Shown here piece after piece: positions 1 through 11,224 of a DNA stretch of 64,000 bases. The stretch comes from Holophagales bacterium. Lineage in GTDB: Bacteria; Acidobacteriota; Thermoanaerobaculia; Multivoradales; Multivoraceae. Under the pieces are notes generated by a model. The model ran no database searches. It was given only the letters and a program-made list of their open reading frames with translations, and was not told the origin of the DNA. The DNA lies in assembly GCA_009836625.1 (NCBI GenBank), contig VXVC01000007.1:497807-561806 (forward strand), read 5' to 3'. How positions within the stretch are numbered: position 1 is the stretch's first letter; every line of letters begins with the position of its first letter. The translations under genes and the position numbers were made by a program.

Positions 1-3069
<3,069 letters not shown>

Positions 3070-3117
3070 CGCCGACGCTCGAAACAACTGGGCACGCCTC
3101 GACTCATTGCCGGAAAG

Positions 3118-3147
3118 GGGTCGGCACAATGCACGCTGAGCCGACCC
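3118..3147. terminator. possible bidirectional terminator hairpin
   Basis: An 8-bp perfect inverted repeat (GGGTCGGC at 3118-3125, GCCGACCC at 3140-3147) with a 14-nt loop lies between the convergent PKS and ACP genes. There is no U-tract, so termination is inferred from position only. Confidence 0.35.
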
Positions 3148-3177
3148 GAGGAGCGAAGCAGGCTCCGCCGGCAGAAC

Positions 3178-3408
3178 TCAACCGGCGTTGGCGTCGAGGA
3201 ACTTGGCGAAATCCCGCAGATTCCGCCAGTCGGCCACCTCCTCGGGGGGCACTTCAACGCCGAACGCCTCCCCAACCTTCTTCACGAAGGCCAACGCATC
3301 GAGGGACGAGATCTCGGCGGTATGCAAAGCGGCATCGAGATCCAGGTCCCTTCCGAGGTCGAGGTACTGGCGGGCGAGTTCTTGAATGCGAGTTTCGGTT
3401 GCGGACAA
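3178..3408 (-). CDS. stand-alone acyl carrier protein (copy 1)
   Basis: This 76-residue acidic protein has the ACP helix II motif ISSLDALAF, in which the Ser is the expected 4'-phosphopantetheine site, followed by GEAFGVEVPPEE and a final helix. The start is TTG at 3408, with a purine-rich GGGAGA stretch just upstream. It is the same length as the ACP at 6101-6331 and nearly identical over most of its sequence, so the two arose by duplication. It is the last gene of the minus-strand set that includes its likely activating enzyme (5349-6104). A role as carrier for the neighbouring polyketide synthase, which has no ACP after its last KS, is inferred. Confidence 0.85.
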   Translation of the reverse strand: MSATETRIQELARQYLDLGRDLDLDAALHTAEISSLDALAFVKKVGEAFGVEVPPEEVADWRNLRDFAKFLDANAG

Positions 3409-3533
3409 GGAGAGTCTCCCTTGGTTGGAAGTTCAAGAGCGGTGATCGTACAGCAGGGCCGACCTGTCGACAAAGCCGGTCTCGGCAGTGCGTTTGGCAC
3501 CGTCCGACACTCCCACGCCCGCGGCCGGACCGG

Positions 3534-4406
3534 TCACTGAGGCGTCATGCCAGCGGCGAGCTCCGTCTCGGGATCTCCAGCGACACGTGTGTGGTACAGC
3601 AGGCGCGGCTCGTCCGGATCGTACGGTCTCGCCCGGTGCAACACCCTCCGATTGTCCCAGATCGCCGCGTCGCCTGCCTGCCAGTCGTGCATGAACGTAC
3701 GCGGAGGTCTGCAGGCGAACTCCTCCAACTCCGAAAGCAACTCCTCCGACTCCGCCTCGGAGAGACCGGGAATACCGTAAGCGTGCCGACCGATGTAGAG
3801 CGCGGATCGGCCGGTTACGGGGTGTTTCTTGACCAGGGGACGCAGCGGCTTGTCACCCGCGTAGAACCCGTAACCAGCGCCGACCTCCGCCTCGTGACCA
3901 ACCAACGCTTGCGAATGGAAGTACGAATGGTACGCCGACAGCCCGGCGATGCGTTCGCGGATTTCGTCACCGAGGCTGTCATAGGCGGCGCACATGTCGG
4001 CCCACTCGGTCTGGCCGCCGCTGGACGGCACGACCACGGCGCTCAGGATGGAGGCCTTGGCCGCCAGCGGCATGTAGGAACTGTCGATGTGCCAGCCCTC
4101 GTTGCCCTTGAGAAGCATGGCAATGTGGTCAGTGTCGGTCTGCGCCCCAGAGACTGCAGGGTCTCCAACCGGAACCACGGTAGCCACCCGTTCCTCGTCG
4201 AGATGCTCGATCTTCCCAAAGCGCCTGGCGAAGCCGGTCTGCTGGCCGACGGTCAGGTGCTGGCCCGGAAAAACCAATACGCCGTACCTGTGAAAAGCAC
4301 CCTCGACCGCCCACCAGGTCTCCTCGGCCAGAGATGCGATCCTGACACCCGTAACGATGGCGCCGCACGTGGCGTCCGTCGGAGTGATACGTAGTCGAGC
4401 CGTCAC
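3534..4406 (-). CDS. TauD/TfdA-family Fe(II)/2-oxoglutarate dioxygenase
   Basis: This is a 290-residue member of the 2-oxoglutarate-dependent oxygenase family. The iron-binding facial triad is visible: His106 and Asp108 in GWHIDSSY and His257 in RRVLHRARPYD. Arg274 in YHTRVAGD is the expected 2-oxoglutarate carboxylate anchor. The start chosen is GTG at 4406, which overlaps the stop of the upstream hydrolase by 4 bp (GTGA) and follows a G-rich Shine-Dalgarno-like run. A longer reading to 4499 would overlap that gene by 97 bp. In a polyketide cluster such enzymes hydroxylate, desaturate or cleave the product or a carrier-bound intermediate. The actual substrate cannot be read from sequence. 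Confidence 0.9.
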   Translation of the reverse strand: MTARLRITPTDATCGAIVTGVRIASLAEETWWAVEGAFHRYGVLVFPGQHLTVGQQTGFARRFGKIEHLDEERVATVVPVGDPAVSGAQTDTDHIAMLLKGNEGWHIDSSYMPLAAKASILSAVVVPSSGGQTEWADMCAAYDSLGDEIRERIAGLSAYHSYFHSQALVGHEAEVGAGYGFYAGDKPLRPLVKKHPVTGRSALYIGRHAYGIPGLSEAESEELLSELEEFACRPPRTFMHDWQAGDAAIWDNRRVLHRARPYDPDEPRLLYHTRVAGDPETELAAGMTPQ

Positions 4407-5344
4407 ACGCCCCCCTTGCAGGACCACTGCGCGCGTCTCTGGTTGGACGCTCTCAGCAGCCCGGTCTGAGCCAGGAAAGCGCGGAGCATCGCGACGCATT
4501 CGGCCGGCTTCTCCAGTTGCAGGAAGTGGGTTGAGTCCGCGATGAAGTCGTAGTCCACGTTCCGGATGCTCTTCAGGTCGAAGCTCGGCAGGTACGCATA
4601 CGGCAGGGTCGGATCGGCCCCTATCACCTTCGTCGGGCAGGAAAGCAGGCTCAGGTCCAGCAGCGGGGCAAAGCTCCTCACGTACTCCGAGACCTGCGCT
4701 TCGAACTCCCGCGGGCAGCGGAGCTCGCGGCCCTCGCCGTCCTCCGCCTTCCTGAGGGTCGTACTTGCGACGAGTTCCCGCACGCCAGGCAGCACCCGCG
4801 CATACACCGGGGAGTACCGGAGAAGGTCCGAGAACTCCTCTTCGGACCGGAAGTGGGGCGCCCGGCGCCGGGTCAACGCCGTCGCGCGGTCGGCGGCGTC
4901 GTCGAACTCAGCCTCACTCGCAGCGGGCTTGCAGAAGGGCGGATCGAACAGGACCAGACCCGAGTACGGCTCGGAGAACGAGAGAATCGCGACGATCGTC
5001 GTCAGCGAATGGAAGACGCCGACCGTCGGTTTGTCGCCATAGCGCTCGGCGATGGTCCCGGCGAGAACGTCATGATCGTGGATCATCGCCGGGATGTTGT
5101 GGTTCGTCTGCTCACCGACGGCATTCCAGCCGTGGTTCCTGACGTCGTAAACGATCAGGTCGAACTCGTCCTCCAGGAGCGACCAGAACGGATAGTAGGC
5201 GTCGATGGCGAGGCCATTGCCATGACTCAGTACCAGGCGGAGCGGTGCGTCCGGCCGGCCATGCCGCCGCAACGTCGTGACCGTCTCCTCGTCGAGCCGT
5301 ACCTCGTCCACGGCGAGGGGCTCGGGTACTTCCCAGACAGTCAA
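4403..5344 (-). CDS. alpha/beta-hydrolase fold protein
   Basis: This 313-residue protein shows an alpha/beta-hydrolase pattern: an HGNG oxyanion-type segment (LVLSHGNGL), a strand and turn at IVYDVRNHG, a nucleophile elbow GVFHSLTT (Ser expected as nucleophile) and a late catalytic His in ADSTHFLQLEKP. No signal peptide is seen, so it is probably cytoplasmic. It lies between the phosphopantetheinyl transferase and the dioxygenase with 4-bp spacing or overlap on each side, so the three are probably co-translated. It could act as an external thioesterase or cyclase releasing the polyketide, since the synthase has no TE domain. A general esterase or epoxide-hydrolase-like enzyme is equally possible from sequence. 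Confidence 0.85.
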   Translation of the reverse strand: MTVWEVPEPLAVDEVRLDEETVTTLRRHGRPDAPLRLVLSHGNGLAIDAYYPFWSLLEDEFDLIVYDVRNHGWNAVGEQTNHNIPAMIHDHDVLAGTIAERYGDKPTVGVFHSLTTIVAILSFSEPYSGLVLFDPPFCKPAASEAEFDDAADRATALTRRRAPHFRSEEEFSDLLRYSPVYARVLPGVRELVASTTLRKAEDGEGRELRCPREFEAQVSEYVRSFAPLLDLSLLSCPTKVIGADPTLPYAYLPSFDLKSIRNVDYDFIADSTHFLQLEKPAECVAMLRAFLAQTGLLRASNQRRAQWSCKGGV

Positions 5345-5348
5345 TGGG

Positions 5349-6104
5349 CTACCGTTCCGCTCCCGCCTGTGCGAACTGCGGCTCGGGGCTGTCCCCCGCG
5401 TCCGCCGGCAGGTCCTCGACGGCGAGCGCCGCGGCGTAGCGCCGGTTGCCGAGGTTCTCCAGCCGCCATTGAACGGACGGCGCCACAGGAAGGCGCACGA
5501 GACAACGGGTCGCGCCTCGACTCATCGCCGGGGGAATCTCGAAGCTCGTGGTGTCGATCCTCAGACCGACGCCGGCCGCCTTGACCAGCGCTTCCTTCAT
5601 GGTCCAGAGGCTGTAGAACAGGTCGGCCTTGCTGTTTCCTTCGGCGGATGCGAGTCCCGCCCGTTCCCCGGGCGCGAAGAGGAGGCGGATGTCGTCGTCC
5701 ATGTCGCGCCGCGCTTTCCGGTCTTCCACATCCACGCCGACGCGCCCGCGTGGCGCGATCGCGATCAGGCCATGCCGGCCGCTGTGGCTGACGTTGAAGG
5801 AGACGGGCGCGGGAAGCCCTCCGACCAGCGCGAACGGCTTGCCATGATCCGAGGCTCCGAAAGAGAGTTCTTCGTTGCCGCAGTCGAGTTCCCGGCAGAG
5901 CAGCGCCCGAAGCGCCGCGCGGCAGACAGTGAACTCGCGTCGCGGCCCCGACCGCGCGAACCGGCGCCGCCGGGCCTGCTCCGGTTCGTCAAGCCACGTC
6001 AGGGCCTCTCGCTCCCGGACCGAAGAAGAACCCAGGTCCACGTACACGACGGTGACCCGACCGGACCTGTGAATCGTGCGGGCCCCGCAGCCCGCGGCGC
6101 TCAA
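5349..6104 (-). CDS. Sfp-type 4'-phosphopantetheinyl transferase
   Basis: The family hallmarks are all visible: FNVSHSG, VGVDVED (Mg-binding acidic residues) and FYSLWTMKEALVKAAG, the WxxKEA motif. Sfp-type enzymes transfer phosphopantetheine from CoA to the conserved Ser of carrier proteins, here most likely the ACPs at 6101 and 3178 and the PKS ACP. Length is normal for the family (251 residues if started at the TTG at 6104). That TTG overlaps the stop of the upstream ACP as TTGA. A GTG about 19 codons later, giving a protein beginning near VYVDLGSS, is an alternative start. Activator and carrier genes in one operon suggest a self-contained biosynthetic unit. Confidence 0.92.
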   Translation of the reverse strand: MSAAGCGARTIHRSGRVTVVYVDLGSSSVREREALTWLDEPEQARRRRFARSGPRREFTVCRAALRALLCRELDCGNEELSFGASDHGKPFALVGGLPAPVSFNVSHSGRHGLIAIAPRGRVGVDVEDRKARRDMDDDIRLLFAPGERAGLASAEGNSKADLFYSLWTMKEALVKAAGVGLRIDTTSFEIPPAMSRGATRCLVRLPVAPSVQWRLENLGNRRYAAALAVEDLPADAGDSPEPQFAQAGAER

Positions 6105-6331
6105 CCGGCGCTGGAATCGAGAAACGCGGCGAAGTCCCGCAGGTTCTTCCAGTTGGCAACCTCCTCGGGGGGAACCTCAACGCCGAACGCCTCCCCGACC
6201 TTCTTCACGAAGGCCACCGCGTCGAGCGACGAGATGTCGGAGGAAAGCAGACCGGCATCGAGATCCAGGTCTCTTCCGATGTCGAGGTGTTGACTGGCGA
6301 GTTCTTGAATACGAGCTTCGGTTGCACTCAC
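6101..6331 (-). CDS. stand-alone acyl carrier protein (copy 2)
   Basis: This is a 76-residue ACP with the motif DISSLDAVAF (phosphopantetheine Ser) and the same GEAFGVEVPPEE segment as the ACP at 3178-3408. The start is GTG at 6331, preceded by AGAGGAG at a good distance, which makes the protein co-linear with the other copy. A longer in-frame reading to 6430 adds a tail without ACP features and is not favoured. It is the first gene of the five-gene minus-strand operon. Two near-identical ACPs at the two ends of one operon may raise carrier capacity, or each may serve a different partner; sequence cannot decide. Confidence 0.87.
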   Translation of the reverse strand: MSATEARIQELASQHLDIGRDLDLDAGLLSSDISSLDAVAFVKKVGEAFGVEVPPEEVANWKNLRDFAAFLDSSAG

Positions 6332-6457
6332 GGTGAGGCTCCTCTGGTTGGAAGTCGAAGGGCCGGATGGTACTACGGATCCAGACGGAGGACACGATGA
6401 TCGCTCTTCTGTCGCTGAAGCGACACCCAAAACGTCGCTATCGACGCTAACCCGGGC

Positions 6458-8182
6458 TCAGTACGGCGGAAACGCATCCGCTACCCGGGCGCAGCAAGCC
6501 TCGCTCCGTTCGTACCGCTCCAGATTGCGGGTGAGGCGTCGCTCTTCGCCGCTGCGGCCTTGCCGCCGCGCCTCCTCGACCAGCGTGCGCTGGATGCTGA
6601 CGGCTTCCTCGAAGCGCCCCACCTCGGCCAGCGCCATCGCGGCGGTCTCGGCGTTCGGCGGCGCGTTGTCGGCCTGGAGGAGTGCGCCGGCGATCGTCAT
6701 CGCCCGCGGACCGTCGCGGAGGGTCGGATCGGGCGCGCCGGCTAGCAGTCTCGCCAGGGAGTGAGCGGCCCGGCCGTCCGTCGCATCGACTCGCAGCCGC
6801 GCTTCGAGCGTCGCCCTGGCGTCCGCGAAACGCCCCAGGCCCATCAGCACGGTCGCCTCGCGCAGCCAGGCGAGACCCTGCGTCGGGTCGAGGTCGCGGA
6901 CCCGGATGTAGTGCGGCAACGCCTCCTCGAGCCGGCCGGTGCGAACCAGGGCTTCCGCCAGGCCGAAGTGAACGCGGGGAGTCCGCCCACTCTCGGGGAC
7001 CTGGCGCAAGGCGGCCTGCAGTTCGACGACTGCCTCCTCGAAGCTGCCCGTCTGCGCCAGCACGGCGCCGAGCCCCAGCCGGGCCTCGCCGTTGCCGGGT
7101 TCGAGTTCGACGGCCCGGCCGAAGTGCTCCAGGGCCCGGTCGTTGCGCCCCAGTTCAGCCAGCAGCACGCCGAGGTCCAAGTGGGCCCGGGCGTTCTCGG
7201 GCGCCAGCCGCACCGCGACGCCGAAGTGCTCGATTGCCCCCTCCGGATCGCCGCGGCGCACGAGCACCGTCGCCAGGCTCTCGTGCGCGCGCACGTTCGT
7301 TGCGTCGGCCGCCACCGCCTGCCGGTAGGCGGATTCCGCATCGGCCAGCCGGCCCTCGCGGGCGGCGGCATGGCCTCGGTCCAGGTGGGGCAAGGCGCCG
7401 ATGGCGAGCGTCGTCAACTCGTGCATCAGCGGATCAGCCATGGCGACACGGTTCGGCCCGCTCAGCGCCAGCGCTTCCCCGGCCCGGTCGAACTCGCCCA
7501 ACTCGCGATAGGCCTGACCGAGGTGGTAGTGGATGACGGAAGCGCGCGGCTGGAGCGTCAGCGCCCGCTGGAACTGCTCGATGGCCTCCGCATAGGCGCC
7601 CCGTTCCTCGGCGACCCGCCCCATCCCATAGGCCACCGCTGCCGAGTCGTCCGCCACCGCGGCCCGGAGGTAGAGGAGTTCGGCCTCGTCGACCCGGCCA
7701 TGTTCGAGCTCGAGGTCGGCTAGCCGGACAAGGGTCGGCGCGTCGTCGGCACGAAGCTCGAGGGCGCTGCGAAACGCGGGGCGCGCGGTCTCGATGTCGC
7801 CGGCACCCGCCGCGAGAACACCGAGGTAGTAGGCCCAGGCGAACGACTCGGGATCCAGCGCGTGCGCTTCCCGGTAGCAGGCGAGCGCCGGTTCCAGCAG
7901 GCGGTGGGCCTGGTAGAGCCGTCCCAGTTCGCCGAGGGCCTGGGCCTTCCCGGCGATGCTGGCTTCCTGGTCGGCGAGTAACGCGTCGAGGCCGGCGCGC
8001 CGGGCCTCGAGCTCACGGGCGAGAGGTGGGTCGAGCTCCGCGAGCTCCGGGTGCGGGATCGCCGCTTCGGTAGGCGGCGCGGAGGCTTGTTCCGGGGGCG
8101 AGCACGCCGACAACGCCACCACCAGGAGCTGAACGGCGAGCGCGGGCGAACGCCGATAGCTCCTCGAATCTGCGACGCTCAT
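6458..8182 (-). CDS. TPR-repeat lipoprotein
   Basis: A 574-residue protein starting at ATG 8182. Its N-terminal hydrophobic stretch ends in the lipobox-like LVVALSAC, so it is probably a lipoprotein. The rest is about 12-14 tetratricopeptide repeats, seen in phrases such as AIEQFQRALTLQPRASVIHYHLGQAYRELG and ALEHFGRAVELEPGNGEARLGLG. TPR arrays are protein-binding scaffolds. No catalytic domain is visible. It is divergent from the cytochrome gene at 8297 across a 114-bp gap holding a hairpin repeat, so shared control is possible. Similar TPR segments occur in the cytochrome at 27277-30126. The binding partner is unknown. Confidence 0.85.
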   Translation of the reverse strand: MSVADSRSYRRSPALAVQLLVVALSACSPPEQASAPPTEAAIPHPELAELDPPLARELEARRAGLDALLADQEASIAGKAQALGELGRLYQAHRLLEPALACYREAHALDPESFAWAYYLGVLAAGAGDIETARPAFRSALELRADDAPTLVRLADLELEHGRVDEAELLYLRAAVADDSAAVAYGMGRVAEERGAYAEAIEQFQRALTLQPRASVIHYHLGQAYRELGEFDRAGEALALSGPNRVAMADPLMHELTTLAIGALPHLDRGHAAAREGRLADAESAYRQAVAADATNVRAHESLATVLVRRGDPEGAIEHFGVAVRLAPENARAHLDLGVLLAELGRNDRALEHFGRAVELEPGNGEARLGLGAVLAQTGSFEEAVVELQAALRQVPESGRTPRVHFGLAEALVRTGRLEEALPHYIRVRDLDPTQGLAWLREATVLMGLGRFADARATLEARLRVDATDGRAAHSLARLLAGAPDPTLRDGPRAMTIAGALLQADNAPPNAETAAMALAEVGRFEEAVSIQRTLVEEARRQGRSGEERRLTRNLERYERSEACCARVADAFPPY

Positions 8183-8200
8183 CACTGAATCGTAGCCCGC

Positions 8201-8251
8201 TGTCGGTGCGCCGGCCTTCTGGCCGGCATCAGGGCGATGCCGCGAAGCGGC
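8201..8251. repeat. dispersed GC-hairpin repeat, copy 1
   Basis: Two adjacent hairpins lie in the divergent intergenic gap. The first is GCCGGCC-TTCT-GGCCGGC, preceded by TGTCGGTGCGCC; the second is GCCGC-GAA-GCGGC at 8239-8251. The same layout recurs on the other strand at 15591-15670 and 25281-25323. It resembles a REP-type element in form. Confidence 0.75.
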
Positions 8252-8296
8252 GAGCCCGAGAAGTCCACACGGTGTATCGTGACCGGGATCCACTGA

Positions 8297-11224
8297 ATGC
8301 AGTCCAGCCGCTCTAGCGCGATCGTTTCGTTCGTGCCGCTCATCTGCCTGTTCGCAACGGCGGCGCTTGGCGTCCGAGTGCAGGCGCAGACCGGGTCCGC
8401 AGATCCGCCAGCGCCCGTCGTCCCCGGCTACGAGCACCTCCGCCTGGCCGGCGCTGCAAGCGACGCGGAACTAGGCGAGCTTCTGCTCGGCGAACTGAAC
8501 TGTCTCTCCTGCCACGAACCGACACCAGCTCTGGCCCGGCGGATCCCCGTGCGCGCGGCGCCCGACCTCGACCGCATCGCCGAGCGCGCCACCGGCAGAT
8601 GGCTCGCGGACTACCTGATGGCGCCTCACGTGCAGAAACCGGGCTCGGCGATGCCAGAGGTTCTCCACTCGCTGGAGCCGGACGACCGGGAAGACGCCGT
8701 GCGCACCCTGGTCGGCTACCTCGCTCACCGGGGAGCGAACGCGGACCCGGACGAGAGCTCTTCGGACGAGGTCGCCCTCGGAGACTTCCCCGTCCACCGT
8801 TTCCAGGCCAGCGTCGAGCGGGGCCGGAGGCTCTTCCATGCGGTCGGCTGCGTCGCGTGTCACGCGCCGGAGGGCGCGGAAGGCACAGGGATCCCCTCCG
8901 TGCCGCTTCCTGACCTGGACGCGAAGACGTCCGTCACGGCGCTGGTCGAGTTCCTGCTCGATCCGCGCGCCGCGCGGCCGGGCGGACGCATGCCGCCGCT
9001 CCACCTGGAGCGGGAGGAGGCGGAGGCCATCACGGTCTACCTGCTGCGCGGTCAGACACCCCTGGTCACCGAACGCCGCAGCGGTTTCGAGTTCGAGTAC
9101 TACCTGGATCCGGAACAGGACGAAGACGTACCCGGCTTCTTCAACCGGCCGGCGCCGGACCTCGACGCGTTGCGCCCGGCCGGCGTCGGCCGCATCGCCA
9201 CTCTCTCGCTGGCTCTGCCGCTCCCGATGAACAGCGGCAACCACGCGTTCCGCTTCAGCGGCCTGCTGCGACTACCGGCCGCCGGGGCATACACATTCAC
9301 CCTCGCGTCGGACCGGCGATCGGGCTCCTCGCTGCGGATCGGCGACGGGATCGTCGCCACGAAGCCTCCCTTCAGCCGCCGCGAAACGGAGGTCTCGGCC
9401 GAACTGGAGGCGGGCGACCACCCCGTGGAGGTGACTTACTTCATTCGCGGCAGCACCGGCCAGCCATTCGTCGACGCGAGACTCGACGGAGCGGCACTGC
9501 CGGAGCCGACGCCGCTCCACAAGGTGGCAAGCCACGAGAGCGTCCGTCTGCGGCCGGCGGACGGCCCTGCCGCGCCCAACCGGCGCTACGAAGAGAACGG
9601 CAGCATGCTCTTTGCACGCTACGGCTGCTCTGCATGCCACACGTCGCCGGGCGTCGATCCCGAGCGTGGCCGGTCCTACGCGGTGTCCCGCGCCAGGGCT
9701 CCGGACCTCGAAGCCCTGGATCCGGAGAAGGCGCTCGCCGAACCCGCCATGCACGGCGGCGAAACGTCGCCACGGTACCGGCTGGCCACTCACCAGAAGC
9801 AGGCCATCCGGGCCGCGCTCGCGGCGCTCGCGGACCCGCCGCCCAAGCGCCGGCCCGAAGACGAGATCACCTTCACCATGGCGAGCTTCAACTGTTTCGC
9901 CTGTCACCAGCGCCGGATCGGCGAGGTGGACGTCGGCGGCCCCGACCCGGTCCGGGCCAGGCACTTCCGGGTCGTCGACGATCAGGACCTGGGAGACGAG
10001 GGACGGCTGCCGCCCCCTCTCCACGGGGTCGGCGGCAAGCTCAAGCCGGGGGCGCTGCGCTCGATCCTCACGGGCGAACGCCTGCACGTCCGGCGTGACT
10101 TCATGGAGGTCAGGATGCCGGGCTTCCCGGCCGGCGCGGCCGAGCGCCTCGCGGACGCGCTGGACTCGGTCGACGCGTTGCCCGGTGATCTGGATGAGCC
10201 GCCTGTCTCAGCCACCGCCACGGAACACGGCCTCGAACTGATCGGCACGGGTGGCATGGGCTGCGTGACCTGCCACGACATCCACGTGCATCCGGCGCCC
10301 GGGATCTCCACGATCGACCTGGCGACCGCCTACGACCGGCTGCGCCCCGGGTGGGTCGAGCGTCTCCTGCGGGATCCGGCCGCGATCCGGCCGGGAACGA
10401 GGATGCCCGCCTACTGGCCGGAGGGTGAGGCGAACTTCCCGGATCTCGGCGGCGGCACGACCGGGGGCCAGATCGAGGCGCTCTGGAGCTTCCTGTCGCT
10501 CGGCGCCTCGATGCCGGCGCCGGAAGGCATGGACATCGGTTCCGAGCTGGTCCTGGTTCCGGACCAACGACCGCTCGTCTTCCGCACGCACATGATCGAC
10601 GTCGGCCCCAGGGCGATCGCGATCGGCTACCCGGAGAACGTCCACGCCGCTTTCGACGCGAACACCGTCCGCCTGGCGAAGGTCTGGCGCGGCGCCTTCT
10701 TCGACGCGAAGGGAACCTGGCAGGGACGGGCCGGGCAGTTCTTCGGCCCGTACGGCACGGACGTTCTCAACCTGCCGGCGGGTCCGGCCTTCGCCGATCT
10801 CGACGACATCGACAGCCCGTGGCCGGCAACCGGCCGCTACGACCGGAACGTCGGCGGCCGTTTCCTCGGCTACCGGCTGGACGATCTGGGGCGCCCTTCC
10901 ATCCGCTACCGCCTCGGAGACGTGGTCATCGAGGAGGCGCCACTCCCGCTGCCGGGAGCCGGCGGCGCGAACCTGATCCGGCGCTTCCGGCTCGCCGCCG
11001 GCACCGCGCCCCGCCCGCTCTTCCTGCTGCTGGCCGAGGGCGAGGAGATCGTGCCCGGCCCGGAGCGCACCTGGTCGGTGGACGGCACACTCGAGGTCTC
11101 CCTCTTCTCCGAAGAGGACTTCACGCCGATCGTCCGCGACTCCCAGGGGGTCCGGCAACTGCTGCAACGGATCGAGCTCGAACCGCACCGCTCCCTCGAA
11201 CTGGATGTGACCCTGTCCTGGTGA
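8297..11224 (+). CDS. secreted multi-c-heme protein with PA14-like domain
   Basis: This 975-residue protein has an N-terminal signal peptide (cleavage near VQAQ, residue ~31) and five CxxCH haem motifs: CLSCH (69), CVACH (185), CSACH (444), CFACH (533) and CVTCH (656). Between the second and third lies a PA14-like beta region (about 265-400, e.g. GLLRLPAAGAYTFTLASD), a fold often linked to carbohydrate binding. The C-terminal 300 residues are beta-rich without haem sites. It is probably a periplasmic electron-transfer or dehydrogenase component. The next gene, a beta-propeller protein, starts inside its stop codon, so the two are very likely partners. Similar haem/propeller pairs occur in Planctomycetota and Acidobacteriota genomes. 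The substrate is unknown. Confidence 0.88.
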   Translation: MQSSRSSAIVSFVPLICLFATAALGVRVQAQTGSADPPAPVVPGYEHLRLAGAASDAELGELLLGELNCLSCHEPTPALARRIPVRAAPDLDRIAERATGRWLADYLMAPHVQKPGSAMPEVLHSLEPDDREDAVRTLVGYLAHRGANADPDESSSDEVALGDFPVHRFQASVERGRRLFHAVGCVACHAPEGAEGTGIPSVPLPDLDAKTSVTALVEFLLDPRAARPGGRMPPLHLEREEAEAITVYLLRGQTPLVTERRSGFEFEYYLDPEQDEDVPGFFNRPAPDLDALRPAGVGRIATLSLALPLPMNSGNHAFRFSGLLRLPAAGAYTFTLASDRRSGSSLRIGDGIVATKPPFSRRETEVSAELEAGDHPVEVTYFIRGSTGQPFVDARLDGAALPEPTPLHKVASHESVRLRPADGPAAPNRRYEENGSMLFARYGCSACHTSPGVDPERGRSYAVSRARAPDLEALDPEKALAEPAMHGGETSPRYRLATHQKQAIRAALAALADPPPKRRPEDEITFTMASFNCFACHQRRIGEVDVGGPDPVRARHFRVVDDQDLGDEGRLPPPLHGVGGKLKPGALRSILTGERLHVRRDFMEVRMPGFPAGAAERLADALDSVDALPGDLDEPPVSATATEHGLELIGTGGMGCVTCHDIHVHPAPGISTIDLATAYDRLRPGWVERLLRDPAAIRPGTRMPAYWPEGEANFPDLGGGTTGGQIEALWSFLSLGASMPAPEGMDIGSELVLVPDQRPLVFRTHMIDVGPRAIAIGYPENVHAAFDANTVRLAKVWRGAFFDAKGTWQGRAGQFFGPYGTDVLNLPAGPAFADLDDIDSPWPATGRYDRNVGGRFLGYRLDDLGRPSIRYRLGDVVIEEAPLPLPGAGGANLIRRFRLAAGTAPRPLFLLLAEGEEIVPGPERTWSVDGTLEVSLFSEEDFTPIVRDSQGVRQLLQRIELEPHRSLELDVTLSW

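Noticed and set aside
10819..11223. In-frame extension upstream of the propeller gene (11224-12801)
   Set aside because: It lies wholly within the 3' end of the cytochrome gene in another frame, has no signal peptide, and the ATG at 11224 is directly followed by a good one.
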